DNA of 38,494 bases from Streptomyces sp. 15-116A. GTDB taxonomy: Bacteria; Actinomycetota; Actinomycetes; Streptomycetales; Streptomycetaceae. How positions within the stretch are numbered: position 1 is the first letter of the stretch; each line of letters begins with the position of its first letter. Below, in pieces: positions 6,451 to 16,477 of this stretch. The stretch lies in contig NZ_JAOCQE010000032.1 in the NCBI RefSeq assembly GCF_025290915.1, forward strand, positions 1 through 38,494. Reading direction: 5' to 3'. Position numbers and translations under genes: made by a program. The notes under the pieces were generated by a model. The model had not been told where the DNA came from, made no database searches, and saw only the letters and a program-made list of their open reading frames with translations.

Positions 6451-7899
6451 GTGAGCGCCATTCGCCCGGCAGCCGTCGTCGTTCTCGCAGCGGGTGAGGG
6501 CACCCGTATGAAGTCGGCCACACCCAAGGTCCTGCATGAGATCTGTGGCCGTTCCCTGGTGGGACATGTGCTCGCCGCCGCCGGCGAGCTCCAGCCGGAG
6601 CATCTCGTCGTCGTCGTGGGCCACGCCCGCGAGAAGGTGACCGCTCATCTCGCCGAGATCGCGCCCGATGTCCGCACCGCCGTGCAGGCGCAGCAGAACG
6701 GGACCGGTCACGCCGTACGCATGGGGCTCGAGGAGCTGGGCGGCGCGGTCGACGGGACCGTCGTGGTCGTCTGCGGCGACACCCCGCTGCTGACCGGTGA
6801 GACCCTGCGGCAGCTCGCCGAGACGCACTCCGCGGACGGCAACGCCGTGACCGTGCTGACCGCCGAGGTGCCGGATGCGACCGGTTACGGCCGGATCGTG
6901 CGGGACGAGAACACGGGCGCCGTGACCGCGATCGTGGAGCACAAGGACGCGACCGACGTGCAGCGGTCGATCCGTGAGATCAACTCCGGGGTCTTCGCGT
7001 TCGACGGCGCACTGCTCGCCGACGCCCTCAAGAAGGTGCGGACGGACAATTCGCAGGGCGAGGAGTACCTCACCGACGTGCTGGGGATCCTGCGCGAGGC
7101 GGGTCACCGGGTGGGTGCGGCGCTGGCGGCGGACCACCGGGAGATCGCCGGTATCAACAACCGTGTGCAGCTGGCGGAGGCGCGGCGGATTCTCAACGAC
7201 CGGCTGCTGACCGAGGCGATGCTGTCCGGGGTGACGGTCGTCGACCCGGCCACGACGTTCGTCGATGTCACCGTGACCTTCGAGCAGGACGTGATCGTCC
7301 ACCCGGGCACGCAGCTGCTCGGCGCCACGCATCTCGCCGAGGGCTGTGAGGTGGGCCCGAATTCCCGCCTGACGGACACCCGGGTCGGTGCGAACGCCCG
7401 TGTCGACAACACCGTCTCGATCGGTGCCGAGGTCGGCCCCGAGGCGTCCGTCGGCCCGTTCGCGTATCTCCGTCCGGGGACGCGTCTGGGCGCCAAGGGC
7501 AAGATCGGTACGTACGTCGAGACGAAGAACGCCTCGATCGGCGAGGGCACCAAGATCCCGCACCTCTCCTACGTGGGTGACGCGACGATCGGTGAGTACA
7601 GCAACATCGGTGCGGCGAGTGTGTTCGTGAATTACGACGGTCAGGACAAGCACCACACGACGGTCGGGTCGCATTGCCGTACGGGTTCGGACAACATGTT
7701 TGTGGCTCCTGTCACCATCGGGGACGGCGCGTACACGGCTGCCGGCTCGGTGATCACGAAGGATGTGCCGCCCGGTTCGCTGGCCGTGGCCCGTGGTCAG
7801 CAGCGGAATATCGAGGGTTGGGTGGCTCGTAAGCGTCCGGGGAGTGCCGCCGCGAAGGCTGCGGAGGCGGCTTCCCGGGGGTCGGCCGAGGAGGGCTGA
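6451..7899 (+). CDS. glmU: Bifunctional UDP-GlcNAc pyrophosphorylase / glucosamine-1-phosphate acetyltransferase GlmU
   Basis: 482 residues, GTG start at 6451 with AAGGGC upstream. GlmU acetylates glucosamine-1-phosphate with acetyl-CoA and then uridylates it to UDP-GlcNAc, the precursor for peptidoglycan. The N-terminal nucleotidyltransferase shows VVVLAAGEGTRMKSATPKVLHE, QNGTGHAV and VVVCGDTPLL. The C-terminal left-handed beta-helix shows hexapeptide repeats from ~250 (for example GPNSRLTDTRVGANARVDNTVSIGAEVG) and the acetyltransferase active-site region YLRPGTRLG, KNASIGEGTKIPHLSYVGDA and NYDGQDKHHT. Length is normal. It is first in the run glmU-prs-rplY-pth. The call is firm. Confidence 0.98.
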   Translation: MSAIRPAAVVVLAAGEGTRMKSATPKVLHEICGRSLVGHVLAAAGELQPEHLVVVVGHAREKVTAHLAEIAPDVRTAVQAQQNGTGHAVRMGLEELGGAVDGTVVVVCGDTPLLTGETLRQLAETHSADGNAVTVLTAEVPDATGYGRIVRDENTGAVTAIVEHKDATDVQRSIREINSGVFAFDGALLADALKKVRTDNSQGEEYLTDVLGILREAGHRVGAALAADHREIAGINNRVQLAEARRILNDRLLTEAMLSGVTVVDPATTFVDVTVTFEQDVIVHPGTQLLGATHLAEGCEVGPNSRLTDTRVGANARVDNTVSIGAEVGPEASVGPFAYLRPGTRLGAKGKIGTYVETKNASIGEGTKIPHLSYVGDATIGEYSNIGAASVFVNYDGQDKHHTTVGSHCRTGSDNMFVAPVTIGDGAYTAAGSVITKDVPPGSLAVARGQQRNIEGWVARKRPGSAAAKAAEAASRGSAEEG

Positions 7900-7969
7900 C
7901 CGGAAACGGGTGCCTGGAACACGGCGTACCGTGATAAGTGCACATCCGCACCCCCACCAGCTGAGATGG

Positions 7970-7997
7970 CCTCTCGCGAGTCGGCTGAGAGGTTTTT
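7970..7997 (+). terminator. Hairpin with T-run between glmU and prs
   Basis: CCTCTC (7970-7975) and GAGAGG (7987-7992) are followed at once by TTTTT (7993-7997). This is a textbook intrinsic terminator, uncommon in Streptomyces; it suggests that prs has its own promoter or that read-through is controlled. Confidence 0.6.
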
Positions 7998-8038
7998 CGG
8001 ACACGCCCAGCTGTGACGACCTCTGAGGAGAAAGTGCT

Positions 8039-9019
8039 GTGACCGGGATCAAGACGACCGGCGAGAAGAAGATGATGTTCTTCTCCGGCCGCGCCCACCC
8101 CGAGCTTGCCGAGGAGGTCGCCCAGCAGCTGGGTGTCGGGGTTGTCCCGACGAAGGCCTTCGACTTCGCCAATGGCGAGATCTATGTGCGGTATCAGGAG
8201 TCGGCTCGTGGTGCCGACTGTTTCCTGATCCAGAGCCACACGGCGCCGATCAACAAGTGGATCATGGAGCAGTTGATCATGATCGACGCGTTGAAGCGTG
8301 CGTCGGCCAGGTCCATCACGGTCATCGTGCCGTTCTACGGTTACGCGCGGCAGGACAAGAAGCACCGGGGTCGTGAACCCATTTCGGCGCGTCTGATCGC
8401 GGATCTGATGCGGACGGCGGGTGCGGACCGGCTGCTGACGGTGGATCTGCACACGGATCAGATCCAGGGCTTCTTCGACGGTCCCGTGGACCACCTGTTC
8501 GCGCTGCCGCTGCTGGCGGACTATGTGGGGGCGAAGGTGGACCGGGAGAAGCTGACGGTGGTGTCGCCGGACGCGGGTCGTGTGCGGGTGGCGGACCGCT
8601 GGTGCGACCGTCTGGGTGCGCCGCTGGCGATCGTGCACAAGCGGCGGGACAAGGACGTGGCGAACCAGGTCACCGTGCACGAGGTGGTCGGTGAGGTGAA
8701 GGGCCGCGTGTGTGTCCTGGTGGACGACATGATCGACACCGGTGGCACGATCTGCGCGGCGGCCGACGCCCTGTTCACGCACGGTGCGGAGGACGTGATC
8801 GTGACGGCGACGCACGGTGTGCTGTCGGGTCCGGCGGCGGACCGGCTGAAGAACTCCCGGGTGAGTGAGTTCGTGTTCACGAACACGCTGCCGACGCCGG
8901 GTGAGCTGAGCGACGATCTGGACAAGATCAAGGTGCTGTCGATCGCGCCGACGATCGCGAGTGCGGTGCGTGAGGTGTTCGAGGACGGTTCGGTGACGAG
9001 CCTGTTCGACGAGCAGTAA
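8039..9019 (+). CDS. prs: Ribose-phosphate pyrophosphokinase (PRPP synthetase)
   Basis: 326 residues, GTG start 8039 with GAGGAG 8 bases upstream. It makes phosphoribosyl pyrophosphate from ribose-5-phosphate and ATP, feeding purine, pyrimidine, His, Trp and NAD synthesis. Visible signatures: MMFFSGRAHPELAEEVAQQLG, NGEIYVRYQES, FYGYARQDKKHRGREPISARLIADL, the metal/ATP segment VDLHTDQIQGFFD, and the PRPP loop VLVDDMIDTGGTICAAADAL. Length fits class I enzymes. glmU is 139 bases upstream, behind the hairpin. The call is firm. Confidence 0.98.
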   Translation: MTGIKTTGEKKMMFFSGRAHPELAEEVAQQLGVGVVPTKAFDFANGEIYVRYQESARGADCFLIQSHTAPINKWIMEQLIMIDALKRASARSITVIVPFYGYARQDKKHRGREPISARLIADLMRTAGADRLLTVDLHTDQIQGFFDGPVDHLFALPLLADYVGAKVDREKLTVVSPDAGRVRVADRWCDRLGAPLAIVHKRRDKDVANQVTVHEVVGEVKGRVCVLVDDMIDTGGTICAAADALFTHGAEDVIVTATHGVLSGPAADRLKNSRVSEFVFTNTLPTPGELSDDLDKIKVLSIAPTIASAVREVFEDGSVTSLFDEQ

Positions 9020-9060
9020 GGGTTCTGCAGCCGGGCCCTCCAGGGTTTCCGGTGATCGTT

Positions 9061-9121
9061 TTGGGTACGGCCTCCCCCTCCGAGTAGACTGCTGCAGTTG
9101 CTCGGCGAGGGAGGCCGTACC
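9061..9121 (+). promoter_or_regulatory. rplY promoter enclosed by a perfect 13-bp inverted repeat
   Basis: TTGGGT (9061-9066) and TAGACT (9085-9090) form a -35/-10 pair with an 18-base spacer. GGTACGGCCTCCC (9064-9076) and GGGAGGCCGTACC (9109-9121) are exact reverse complements that flank the -10 and the expected start site near 9097. A nested CCGAG (9080-9084)/CTCGG (9101-9105) pair lies inside. It could be an operator pair, or a folded leader or terminator structure. Confidence 0.55.
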
Positions 9122-9225
9122 GCGTTCTGAAGGCGGTGTACGGCGGTCCGTAATCGACGCGCTCTTCGTAGCAGGCCGTTCGTGGCCGGGTGACCACGTC
9201 CGTTTCTGACTTCGAGGAGTTGAGC

Positions 9226-9822
9226 ATGTCCGAGGTGAAGATCTCCGCCGAGACGCGCACCGAGTTCGGCAAGGGTGCCGCGCGTCGTATCCGTCGTGAC
9301 AACAAGGTTCCGGGTGTGCTGTACGGGCACGGTTCGGACCCGCTGCACCTGACGTTCCCCGGCCACGAGCTGCTGCTGGCGCTGCGTACGCCGAACGTGC
9401 TGATCGCGCTGGACATCGACGGCAAGTCGAACGAGCTGGCGATCCCGAAGGCCGTGCAGCGTGACCCGCTGAAGGGTTTCCTGGAGCACGTGGACCTGCA
9501 GCTGGTGAAGCGCGGCGAGAAGGTCCAGGTGGACATCCCGGTGGTGACCGAGGGTGAGCTGGCCCCGGGTGCCTACCTGCTGGAGCACGTCCTGGACGCG
9601 CTGCCGGTCGAGGCCGAGGCCACGCACATCCCGGAGAACGTGACCGTCTCCATCGAGGGCCTGGCGGCCGGTGACTCGGTCCAGGCCAAGGACATCACGC
9701 TGCCGCAGGGCACCAAGCTGACGGTCGACGGTGAGACCGTGGTGCTGCAGATCCTGGCCGCGCAGGCCGAGGAGGCGCCGGAGGGCGCCGAGGAAGAGGG
9801 CGAAGAGGCCGCCGAGGCCTGA
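9226..9822 (+). CDS. rplY: 50S ribosomal protein L25 (Ctc/TL5-type, two-domain)
   Basis: 198 residues from ATG 9226, with GAGGAG (9214-9219) upstream; an in-frame ATG at 9190 lacks such a site. L25 binds 5S rRNA on the large subunit; long forms with a C-terminal beta domain are the Ctc general-stress type. Seen here: KISAETRTEFGKGAARRIRRDNKVPGVLYG at the N-terminus, LQLVKRGEKVQVDIPVVTEGEL at the domain junction, HIPENVTVSIEGLAAGDSVQAKDITLPQG in the C domain, and an acidic tail EEAPEGAEEEGEEAAEA. It lies 206 bases after prs with its own promoter-like region. The call is firm. Confidence 0.96.
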   Translation: MSEVKISAETRTEFGKGAARRIRRDNKVPGVLYGHGSDPLHLTFPGHELLLALRTPNVLIALDIDGKSNELAIPKAVQRDPLKGFLEHVDLQLVKRGEKVQVDIPVVTEGELAPGAYLLEHVLDALPVEAEATHIPENVTVSIEGLAAGDSVQAKDITLPQGTKLTVDGETVVLQILAAQAEEAPEGAEEEGEEAAEA

Positions 9823-9851
9823 GCCTTCGTGTAGGCGCGAGTCGTCAGTTT

Positions 9852-9888
9852 CGTCGGCCGCTGTTCCCGTACGGGGCAGCGGCCGACG
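9852..9888 (+). terminator. Perfect 12-bp hairpin after rplY
   Basis: CGTCGGCCGCTG (9852-9863) pairs exactly with CAGCGGCCGACG (9877-9888) around a 13-base loop that itself contains CCCGTACGGG. It lies 29 bases after the rplY stop and 43 bases before pth. No T-run. Confidence 0.7.
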
Positions 9889-9931
9889 TGTATGAAGGCG
9901 CGTAGGTGACGCGTATGAAGGGAACGTAGAC

Positions 9932-10537
9932 GTGACGACCGTGACGACGGATGCGGCGGCTCCGTGGCTGATCGTGGGGCTGGGCAATCCGGGGCCCGAG
10001 TACGCGGGGAACCGGCACAACGTGGGCTTCATGGTGGCGGATCTGCTGGCGGAGCGGGTCGGCGGCCGGTTCAAGCGGGCGGGTAAGGCGCAGGCGCAGG
10101 TGGTGGAGGGCCGGATCGGTCCGCCGGGGCCGGGGAGCCGTCGGGTGGTGCTGGCGAAGCCGATGTCGTACATGAATCTGTCGGGTGGGCCGGTGAACGC
10201 GCTGCGGGAGTTCTACAAGGTGCCCACGGCTCATGTGGTGGCGATTCATGACGAGTTGGACATCGATTACGGGACGCTGCGGCTGAAGCTGGGCGGTGGG
10301 GACAACGGTCACAACGGGCTGAAGTCGATGACGAAGGCGTTCGGGCCGGGCTATCACCGGGTGCGGTTCGGGATCGGGCGTCCGCCGGGGCGGATGCCGG
10401 TGGCGGACTTCGTGCTGAAGGACTTCTCGTCGGCGGAGCGCAAGGAGCTGGACTATTTCGTGGACCGGGCGGCGGACGCGGTGGAGTGTCTGGTGATCGA
10501 CGGTCTGGAGCGGGCGCAAGGTACGTACAACTCCTGA
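9932..10537 (+). CDS. pth: Peptidyl-tRNA hydrolase
   Basis: 201 residues, GTG start 9932 with AAGGGA upstream. It frees tRNA from peptidyl-tRNAs dropped from ribosomes. The catalytic signature [19 protein letters not shown] places N19 and H29, and HDELDIDYG carries the conserved Asp; [12 protein letters not shown] and [18 protein letters not shown] are also family blocks. Length is normal. It sits next to rplY, a common pairing in bacteria where both genes serve translation. The call is firm. Confidence 0.98.
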   Translation: MTTVTTDAAAPWLIVGLGNPGPEYAGNRHNVGFMVADLLAERVGGRFKRAGKAQAQVVEGRIGPPGPGSRRVVLAKPMSYMNLSGGPVNALREFYKVPTAHVVAIHDELDIDYGTLRLKLGGGDNGHNGLKSMTKAFGPGYHRVRFGIGRPPGRMPVADFVLKDFSSAERKELDYFVDRAADAVECLVIDGLERAQGTYNS

Positions 10538-10591
10538 CTTGTCCCCCGGGCGAGTTGACCGAGCGCACAGGTATGGCCAAGGATCGCGGCC

Positions 10592-11068
10592 ATGCCTTCT
10601 CCGGTCGTCTCTTCTGCGGTGCTCTCTTTCGGACGGGTCGCGGCGATGGGCACGGTGACCGTGCTGCTTCTGATCGCCGGGGTGTGGGCGTCCTGGGGCA
10701 CGGCGCAGCACGTGATGCTGACCAAGGGGCGTGAGCGGGGCGCGGTCGAGGTGACCCGGTGCGGCTCGGGGACGTGCTCGGGCCCGTACACGCCGGTGTC
10801 GGCGGGGTCGCAGCCGCGGGAGCGGGTCGTGCTGGAGGACTCGGTGGCCGTCGCGGAGGGGGAGACGTACGCGGTGGTGCTCAAGCCGGGCGGCACGCAC
10901 GCGGTGCGGTCGGGGCCGGGCGGGGTGCTGTACGCGTGGGTGCCGATGGGCGGTGCGCTGCTGCTGGCGTCGGTGGTGGTGGCGGGCGGACTGCGCAGGA
11001 CGCGGGCGGCGTGGGTGCTGGCCGGGTCGGGTGTGGCGCTGCTGACGGCGGCGTTCGTGGCGGTCTGA
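10592..11068 (+). CDS. Small membrane protein, function unknown
   Basis: 158 residues, ATG 10592 with AAGGA upstream; ATG 10646 is an alternative. One membrane segment near the N-terminus (about 14-36), a roughly 75-residue exported part with a CGSGTC pair of cysteines and charged, beta-prone sequence, then two segments (about 113-132 and 138-157) near the C-terminus. I do not recognise the family. It follows pth by 54 bases and ends at a strong bidirectional hairpin, so it closes the plus-strand run. Codon bias is typical, so it looks a genuine gene. Confidence 0.75.
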   Translation: MPSPVVSSAVLSFGRVAAMGTVTVLLLIAGVWASWGTAQHVMLTKGRERGAVEVTRCGSGTCSGPYTPVSAGSQPRERVVLEDSVAVAEGETYAVVLKPGGTHAVRSGPGGVLYAWVPMGGALLLASVVVAGGLRRTRAAWVLAGSGVALLTAAFVAV

Positions 11069-11081
11069 GGCATTTCATGGT

Positions 11082-11117
11082 GATGCCCCCGCGCTCGGTG
11101 CGGAGCGCGGGGGCATC
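11082..11117. terminator. Perfect 15-bp hairpin, bidirectional terminator
   Basis: GATGCCCCCGCGCTC (11082-11096) and GAGCGCGGGGGCATC (11103-11117) enclose a 6-base loop between the convergent membrane-protein gene and ppc. It can serve transcripts from both strands. Confidence 0.85.
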
Positions 11118-11135
11118 GTCATATCCGGGACTCGG

Positions 11136-13868
<2,733 letters not shown>

Positions 13869-14040
13869 AGGTGCGGCTCCTTGCAGTGTTGAAGCTCGTC
13901 TGGGAGGGGTACCCGGACGGCGTCTCGCGCGGCGGGGGCCGCATACGGGCCGGGGCGTCCGGGAAGTATTCCGAGCGGACCGCGCTGTCCGACCGACTCC
14001 CAGGATAGGTGTCGGCCGGGACGCGCAGGCTCACGGGCTC

Positions 14041-14097
14041 TTGCCGCCGGGCGACGCACTGCCATACTTACGAAGCCGTAGGTTACGGAACCGTAGG
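14041..14097 (+). promoter_or_regulatory. Desaturase-tetR promoter with tandem palindromic operator
   Basis: TTGCCG (14041-14046) and CATACT (14063-14068) make a plausible -35/-10. Right behind lie two 15-bp units in tandem, TTACGAAGCCGTAGG (14068-14082) and TTACGGAACCGTAGG (14083-14097), 13 of 15 bases identical and each an imperfect palindrome; CCGTAGGTTACGG bridges them. The position over the start site and the TetR gene in the operon suggest autoregulation. Confidence 0.6.
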
Positions 14098-14158
14098 AAC
14101 TCCGCTCGGTACCGGCAGCCCGGCACCCCCGTTTCCGCATACCCCACAGGGGACACGC

Positions 14159-15172
14159 ATGACCTCAAGTTCCGATGTGATCGAAGAAGCTCCGAAGACA
14201 TCCCCGTCCGACGCCGACGCGACCTCCGCCACGCTGGGCGGGGAGCGCAAGGGTTCCCTCGAGCAGCTCACGCTGCTGCTCTTCATCATCGTCCCGTTCC
14301 TGGCGCTGGTGGCGGCCGTGCCGCTGGCGTGGGGCTGGGGGGTGAGCTGGCTGGACCTCGGTCTGCTGGTGTTCTTCTACTTCCTCGGGTGCCACGGCAT
14401 CACCATCGGTTTCCACCGTCACTTCACGCACGGCTCGTTCAAGGCCAAGCGCCCGCTGAAGATCGCGCTGGCGATCGCGGGCTCGATGGCGGTCGAGGGG
14501 CCGCTGGTGCGCTGGGTGGCCGATCACCGCAAGCATCACAAGTTCTCCGACGCCGAGGGCGACCCGCATTCGCCGTGGCGGTACGGGGAGACGGTTCCGG
14601 CGCTGATGAAGGGCCTGTGGTGGGCGCACGTCGGCTGGATGTTCGACGAGGAGCAGACGCCGCAGGAGAAGTACGCGCCGGATCTGATCAAGGACCCGGC
14701 GATGCGGGCGATCTCCCGCCAGTTCGTGTTGTGGACGGCGGTCTCGCTGGCGCTGCCGGCGGTGATCGGCGGTCTGGCCACCTGGTCGTGGTGGGGCGCG
14801 TTCACCGGCTTCTTCTGGGGCTCGCTCGTGCGGGTGGCGCTGCTGCACCACGTGACGTGGTCGATCAACTCGATCTGTCACGCGGTGGGCAAGCGGCCGT
14901 TCAAGTCGCGGGACCGCTCGGGCAATGTGTGGTGGCTGGCGATCCTGTCCTGCGGCGAGTCCTGGCACAACCTGCATCACGCCGATCCGACGTCGGCGCG
15001 GCACGGTGTGGAGCGCTGGCAGCTGGATTCCTCGGCCCGCCTGATCCGCTGGTTCGAGCAGTTGGGCTGGGCGTACGACGTGCGCTGGCCGTCACGCTCG
15101 CGTATCGATTCGCGCCGTAACACCGCCGAGGACGGCTCCCGGCGCCGGAAGGAGACCGTCGAGGCGGCATGA
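14159..15172 (+). CDS. Membrane acyl-CoA/acyl-lipid delta-9-type fatty acid desaturase
   Basis: 337 residues from ATG 14159, with AGGGGA 5 bases upstream; a longer frame from 14009 has no ribosome site. The di-iron histidine boxes are H86-R-H-F-T-H91, H123-R-K-H-H127 and W269-HNLHH274, with an extra H230-H231 in LLHHVTWSINSICH. Membrane pairs are at about 36-58 and 63-83, and again at 189-208 and 212-232. The enzyme introduces a double bond into saturated acyl chains using oxygen, adjusting membrane fluidity. The stop overlaps the tetR start (ATGA), so the two are translated together; expression is probably governed by the tandem palindrome upstream. Substrate form (CoA or lipid) is not decided by sequence. 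Confidence 0.95.
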   Translation: MTSSSDVIEEAPKTSPSDADATSATLGGERKGSLEQLTLLLFIIVPFLALVAAVPLAWGWGVSWLDLGLLVFFYFLGCHGITIGFHRHFTHGSFKAKRPLKIALAIAGSMAVEGPLVRWVADHRKHHKFSDAEGDPHSPWRYGETVPALMKGLWWAHVGWMFDEEQTPQEKYAPDLIKDPAMRAISRQFVLWTAVSLALPAVIGGLATWSWWGAFTGFFWGSLVRVALLHHVTWSINSICHAVGKRPFKSRDRSGNVWWLAILSCGESWHNLHHADPTSARHGVERWQLDSSARLIRWFEQLGWAYDVRWPSRSRIDSRRNTAEDGSRRRKETVEAA

Positions 15173-15846
15173 TGGTCGCCGTGGCGACCGACTCCAGCAG
15201 CACCCCGAGCAATGACAAGCCGCGGCGCACGCGCCGGACCCGGATGACGGGAGCGGAGCGCCGCCAGCAGCTGCTGGAGATCGGCCGCACCCTCTTCGCG
15301 GCGAAGGGTTTCGAGGGCACGTCGGTGGAGGAGATCGCGGCGAAGGCCGGGGTCTCCAAACCGGTGGTGTACGAGCACTTCGGCGGCAAGGAGGGGCTGT
15401 ACGCGGTGGTGGTGGACCGTGAGATGCGGCGCCTGCTGGACATGGTGACCAGCTCGCTGACCGCCGGCCACCCCCGCGAACTGTGCGAGCAGGCGGCGTT
15501 CGCGCTGCTCGACTACATCGAGGAGTACACGGACGGTTTCCGCATCCTCGTCCGCGACTCCCCCATCCCCCAGTCGACGGGCTCCTTCGCCTCGCTGATC
15601 TCGGACATCGCGACGCAGGTGGAGGACATCCTGGGCCGCGAGTTCAAGTCCCGCGGCTTCGACCCCAAGCTGGCACCCCTCTACGCCCAGGCCCTGGTCG
15701 GCATGGTCGCCCTGACGGGCCAGTGGTGGCTGGACGTCCGCAAACCGAAGAAGGCGGAGGTCGCGGCCCACCTGGTGAACCTGGCCTGGCACGGCCTGGA
15801 CGGCCTGGAACCGAAACCGCGTTTGATCGGTCACCGGAAGAGCTGA
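15169..15846 (+). CDS. TetR-family regulator of the desaturase operon
   Basis: 225 residues from ATG 15169, which overlaps the desaturase stop; ATG 15172 or GTG 15181 are possible starts. The N-terminal HTH is typical: RRQQLLEIGRTLFAAKGFEGTSVEEIAAKAGVSKPVVYEHFGGKEGLYAVVVD. The C-terminal ligand domain is all-helical with no recognisable signature. Regulators of this kind near desaturases often sense acyl-CoA or fatty acids (DesT-like logic in other bacteria); here that is inference from the operon. The likely operator is at 14068-14097. Confidence 0.93.
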   Translation: MMVAVATDSSSTPSNDKPRRTRRTRMTGAERRQQLLEIGRTLFAAKGFEGTSVEEIAAKAGVSKPVVYEHFGGKEGLYAVVVDREMRRLLDMVTSSLTAGHPRELCEQAAFALLDYIEEYTDGFRILVRDSPIPQSTGSFASLISDIATQVEDILGREFKSRGFDPKLAPLYAQALVGMVALTGQWWLDVRKPKKAEVAAHLVNLAWHGLDGLEPKPRLIGHRKS

Positions 15847-15886
15847 GACCGGGGTCCGTGGGACGCCGGTGTGGAACGCTGCGGGC

Positions 15887-16312
15887 ATGACCGACGCGAC
15901 CGGCACGCCCGATGCGGCCGACATGATTGACCTGGCCGGCATGCCCGACCCGGCTGGCATGCCCGACCCGACTGGCACGACCAGTCGGCCTCGCCCGACT
16001 CGCACGGCCGACCCGATGGGCATGACTCGCACGGCCGGCCCGGCGAGGAGAATCCCTGTCGTGGAGGCCGCGGCCCGGCTCGACGCCCTGGTCCGCGACG
16101 TGGCCCGGACCCGGGAGTCCGTCGCGCTCACCCACGAGGGGCGCGTCGCCGCGTTCCTCGTCTCACCCCAGGTGCTGGAGGACCTCGAGGACGACCTCGC
16201 CGTCGCCGGCTACCTGCGGCGCAAGGCCGAGGGAACGCTCGGCGAGGGCATTCCGCATGAGGAGGTCCGGCGCCTGCTGAGGCTTCCCGCCTCCCCTGAT
16301 CACGCGTCCTGA
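15887..16312 (+). CDS. Phd/YefM-type antitoxin-like protein, apparently without partner toxin
   Basis: The conserved part is RIPVVEAAARLDALVRDVARTRESVALTHEGRVAAFLVSP, followed by a helical tail, matching Phd/YefM folds that bind DNA and a RelE/Doc-type toxin. The start is uncertain. ATG 15887 gives 141 residues with a Met/Asp/Pro-rich head coded by repeats; ATG 16016 or 16022 would leave just the Phd fold; GTG 16061 has the best ribosome site (GAGGAG) but cuts the first strand. No toxin gene follows: the next plus-strand gene is tamR. It converges with a small frameshifted gene on the other strand. Existence likely, start and role uncertain. Confidence 0.7.
   Translation: MTDATGTPDAADMIDLAGMPDPAGMPDPTGTTSRPRPTRTADPMGMTRTAGPARRIPVVEAAARLDALVRDVARTRESVALTHEGRVAAFLVSPQVLEDLEDDLAVAGYLRRKAEGTLGEGIPHEEVRRLLRLPASPDHAS
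15938..15973 (+). repeat. 18-bp direct repeat in the head of the Phd-like gene
   Basis: GGCATGCCCGACCCGGCT at 15938-15955 is followed at once by GGCATGCCCGACCCGACT at 15956-15973 (one mismatch). They encode GMPDPA and GMPDPT, and weaker variants lie on both sides. Confidence 0.7.
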
Positions 16313-16477
16313 ACGGGCTCCAGGAAGTCCGGGCGGCTGCCTACCGCCGCCACGGGCGGCGAGGTCGGATGGTTTGGGGATCTCGGTCATGCCGAGGACG
16401 CCGGCGTCGTACGCACGCAGGAGACCCTCGCTCCCGGGAGGCGCCGCGAGCTGGGCGTGATCGACGGCGGTGTTCAT
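16300..16477 (-). pseudogene. Small gene after tam, probably frameshifted
   Basis: ATG 16477 overlaps the tam stop as ATGA, with GGGAG 6 bases before it, so translation coupling is expected. The frame gives MNTAVDHAQLAAPPGSEG, then LLRAYDAGVLGMTEIPKPSDLAA, with strong G/C third positions. After GCC GCC at about 16355 the bias collapses (9 of 18 codons) and the frame wanders on to 16163 across the Phd-like gene. The next frame is strongly biased (16 of 18) and ends in VAAVGSRPDFLEPVQDA with a stop at 16300. Dropping one C in the CCC at 16354-16356 joins them into a 58-residue protein. I do not recognise it. Either a real frameshift or a sequence error. Confidence 0.5.

Noticed and set aside
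6385..8172. Minus-strand frame (595 codons) opposite glmU
   Set aside because: Shadow of glmU with His/Arg/Asp-rich sequence and no start signal.
9064..9121. The rplY inverted repeat as a simple terminator of prs
   Set aside because: A 32-base loop is long and a good -10 lies inside it; a promoter-flanking operator or a control structure is more likely, though read-out of prs here is not excluded.
16163..16477. 104-codon minus-strand frame after tam taken as an intact gene
   Set aside because: After about 41 codons the codon bias is lost and the frame overlaps the Phd-like gene by 150 bases; the frameshift reading fits better.
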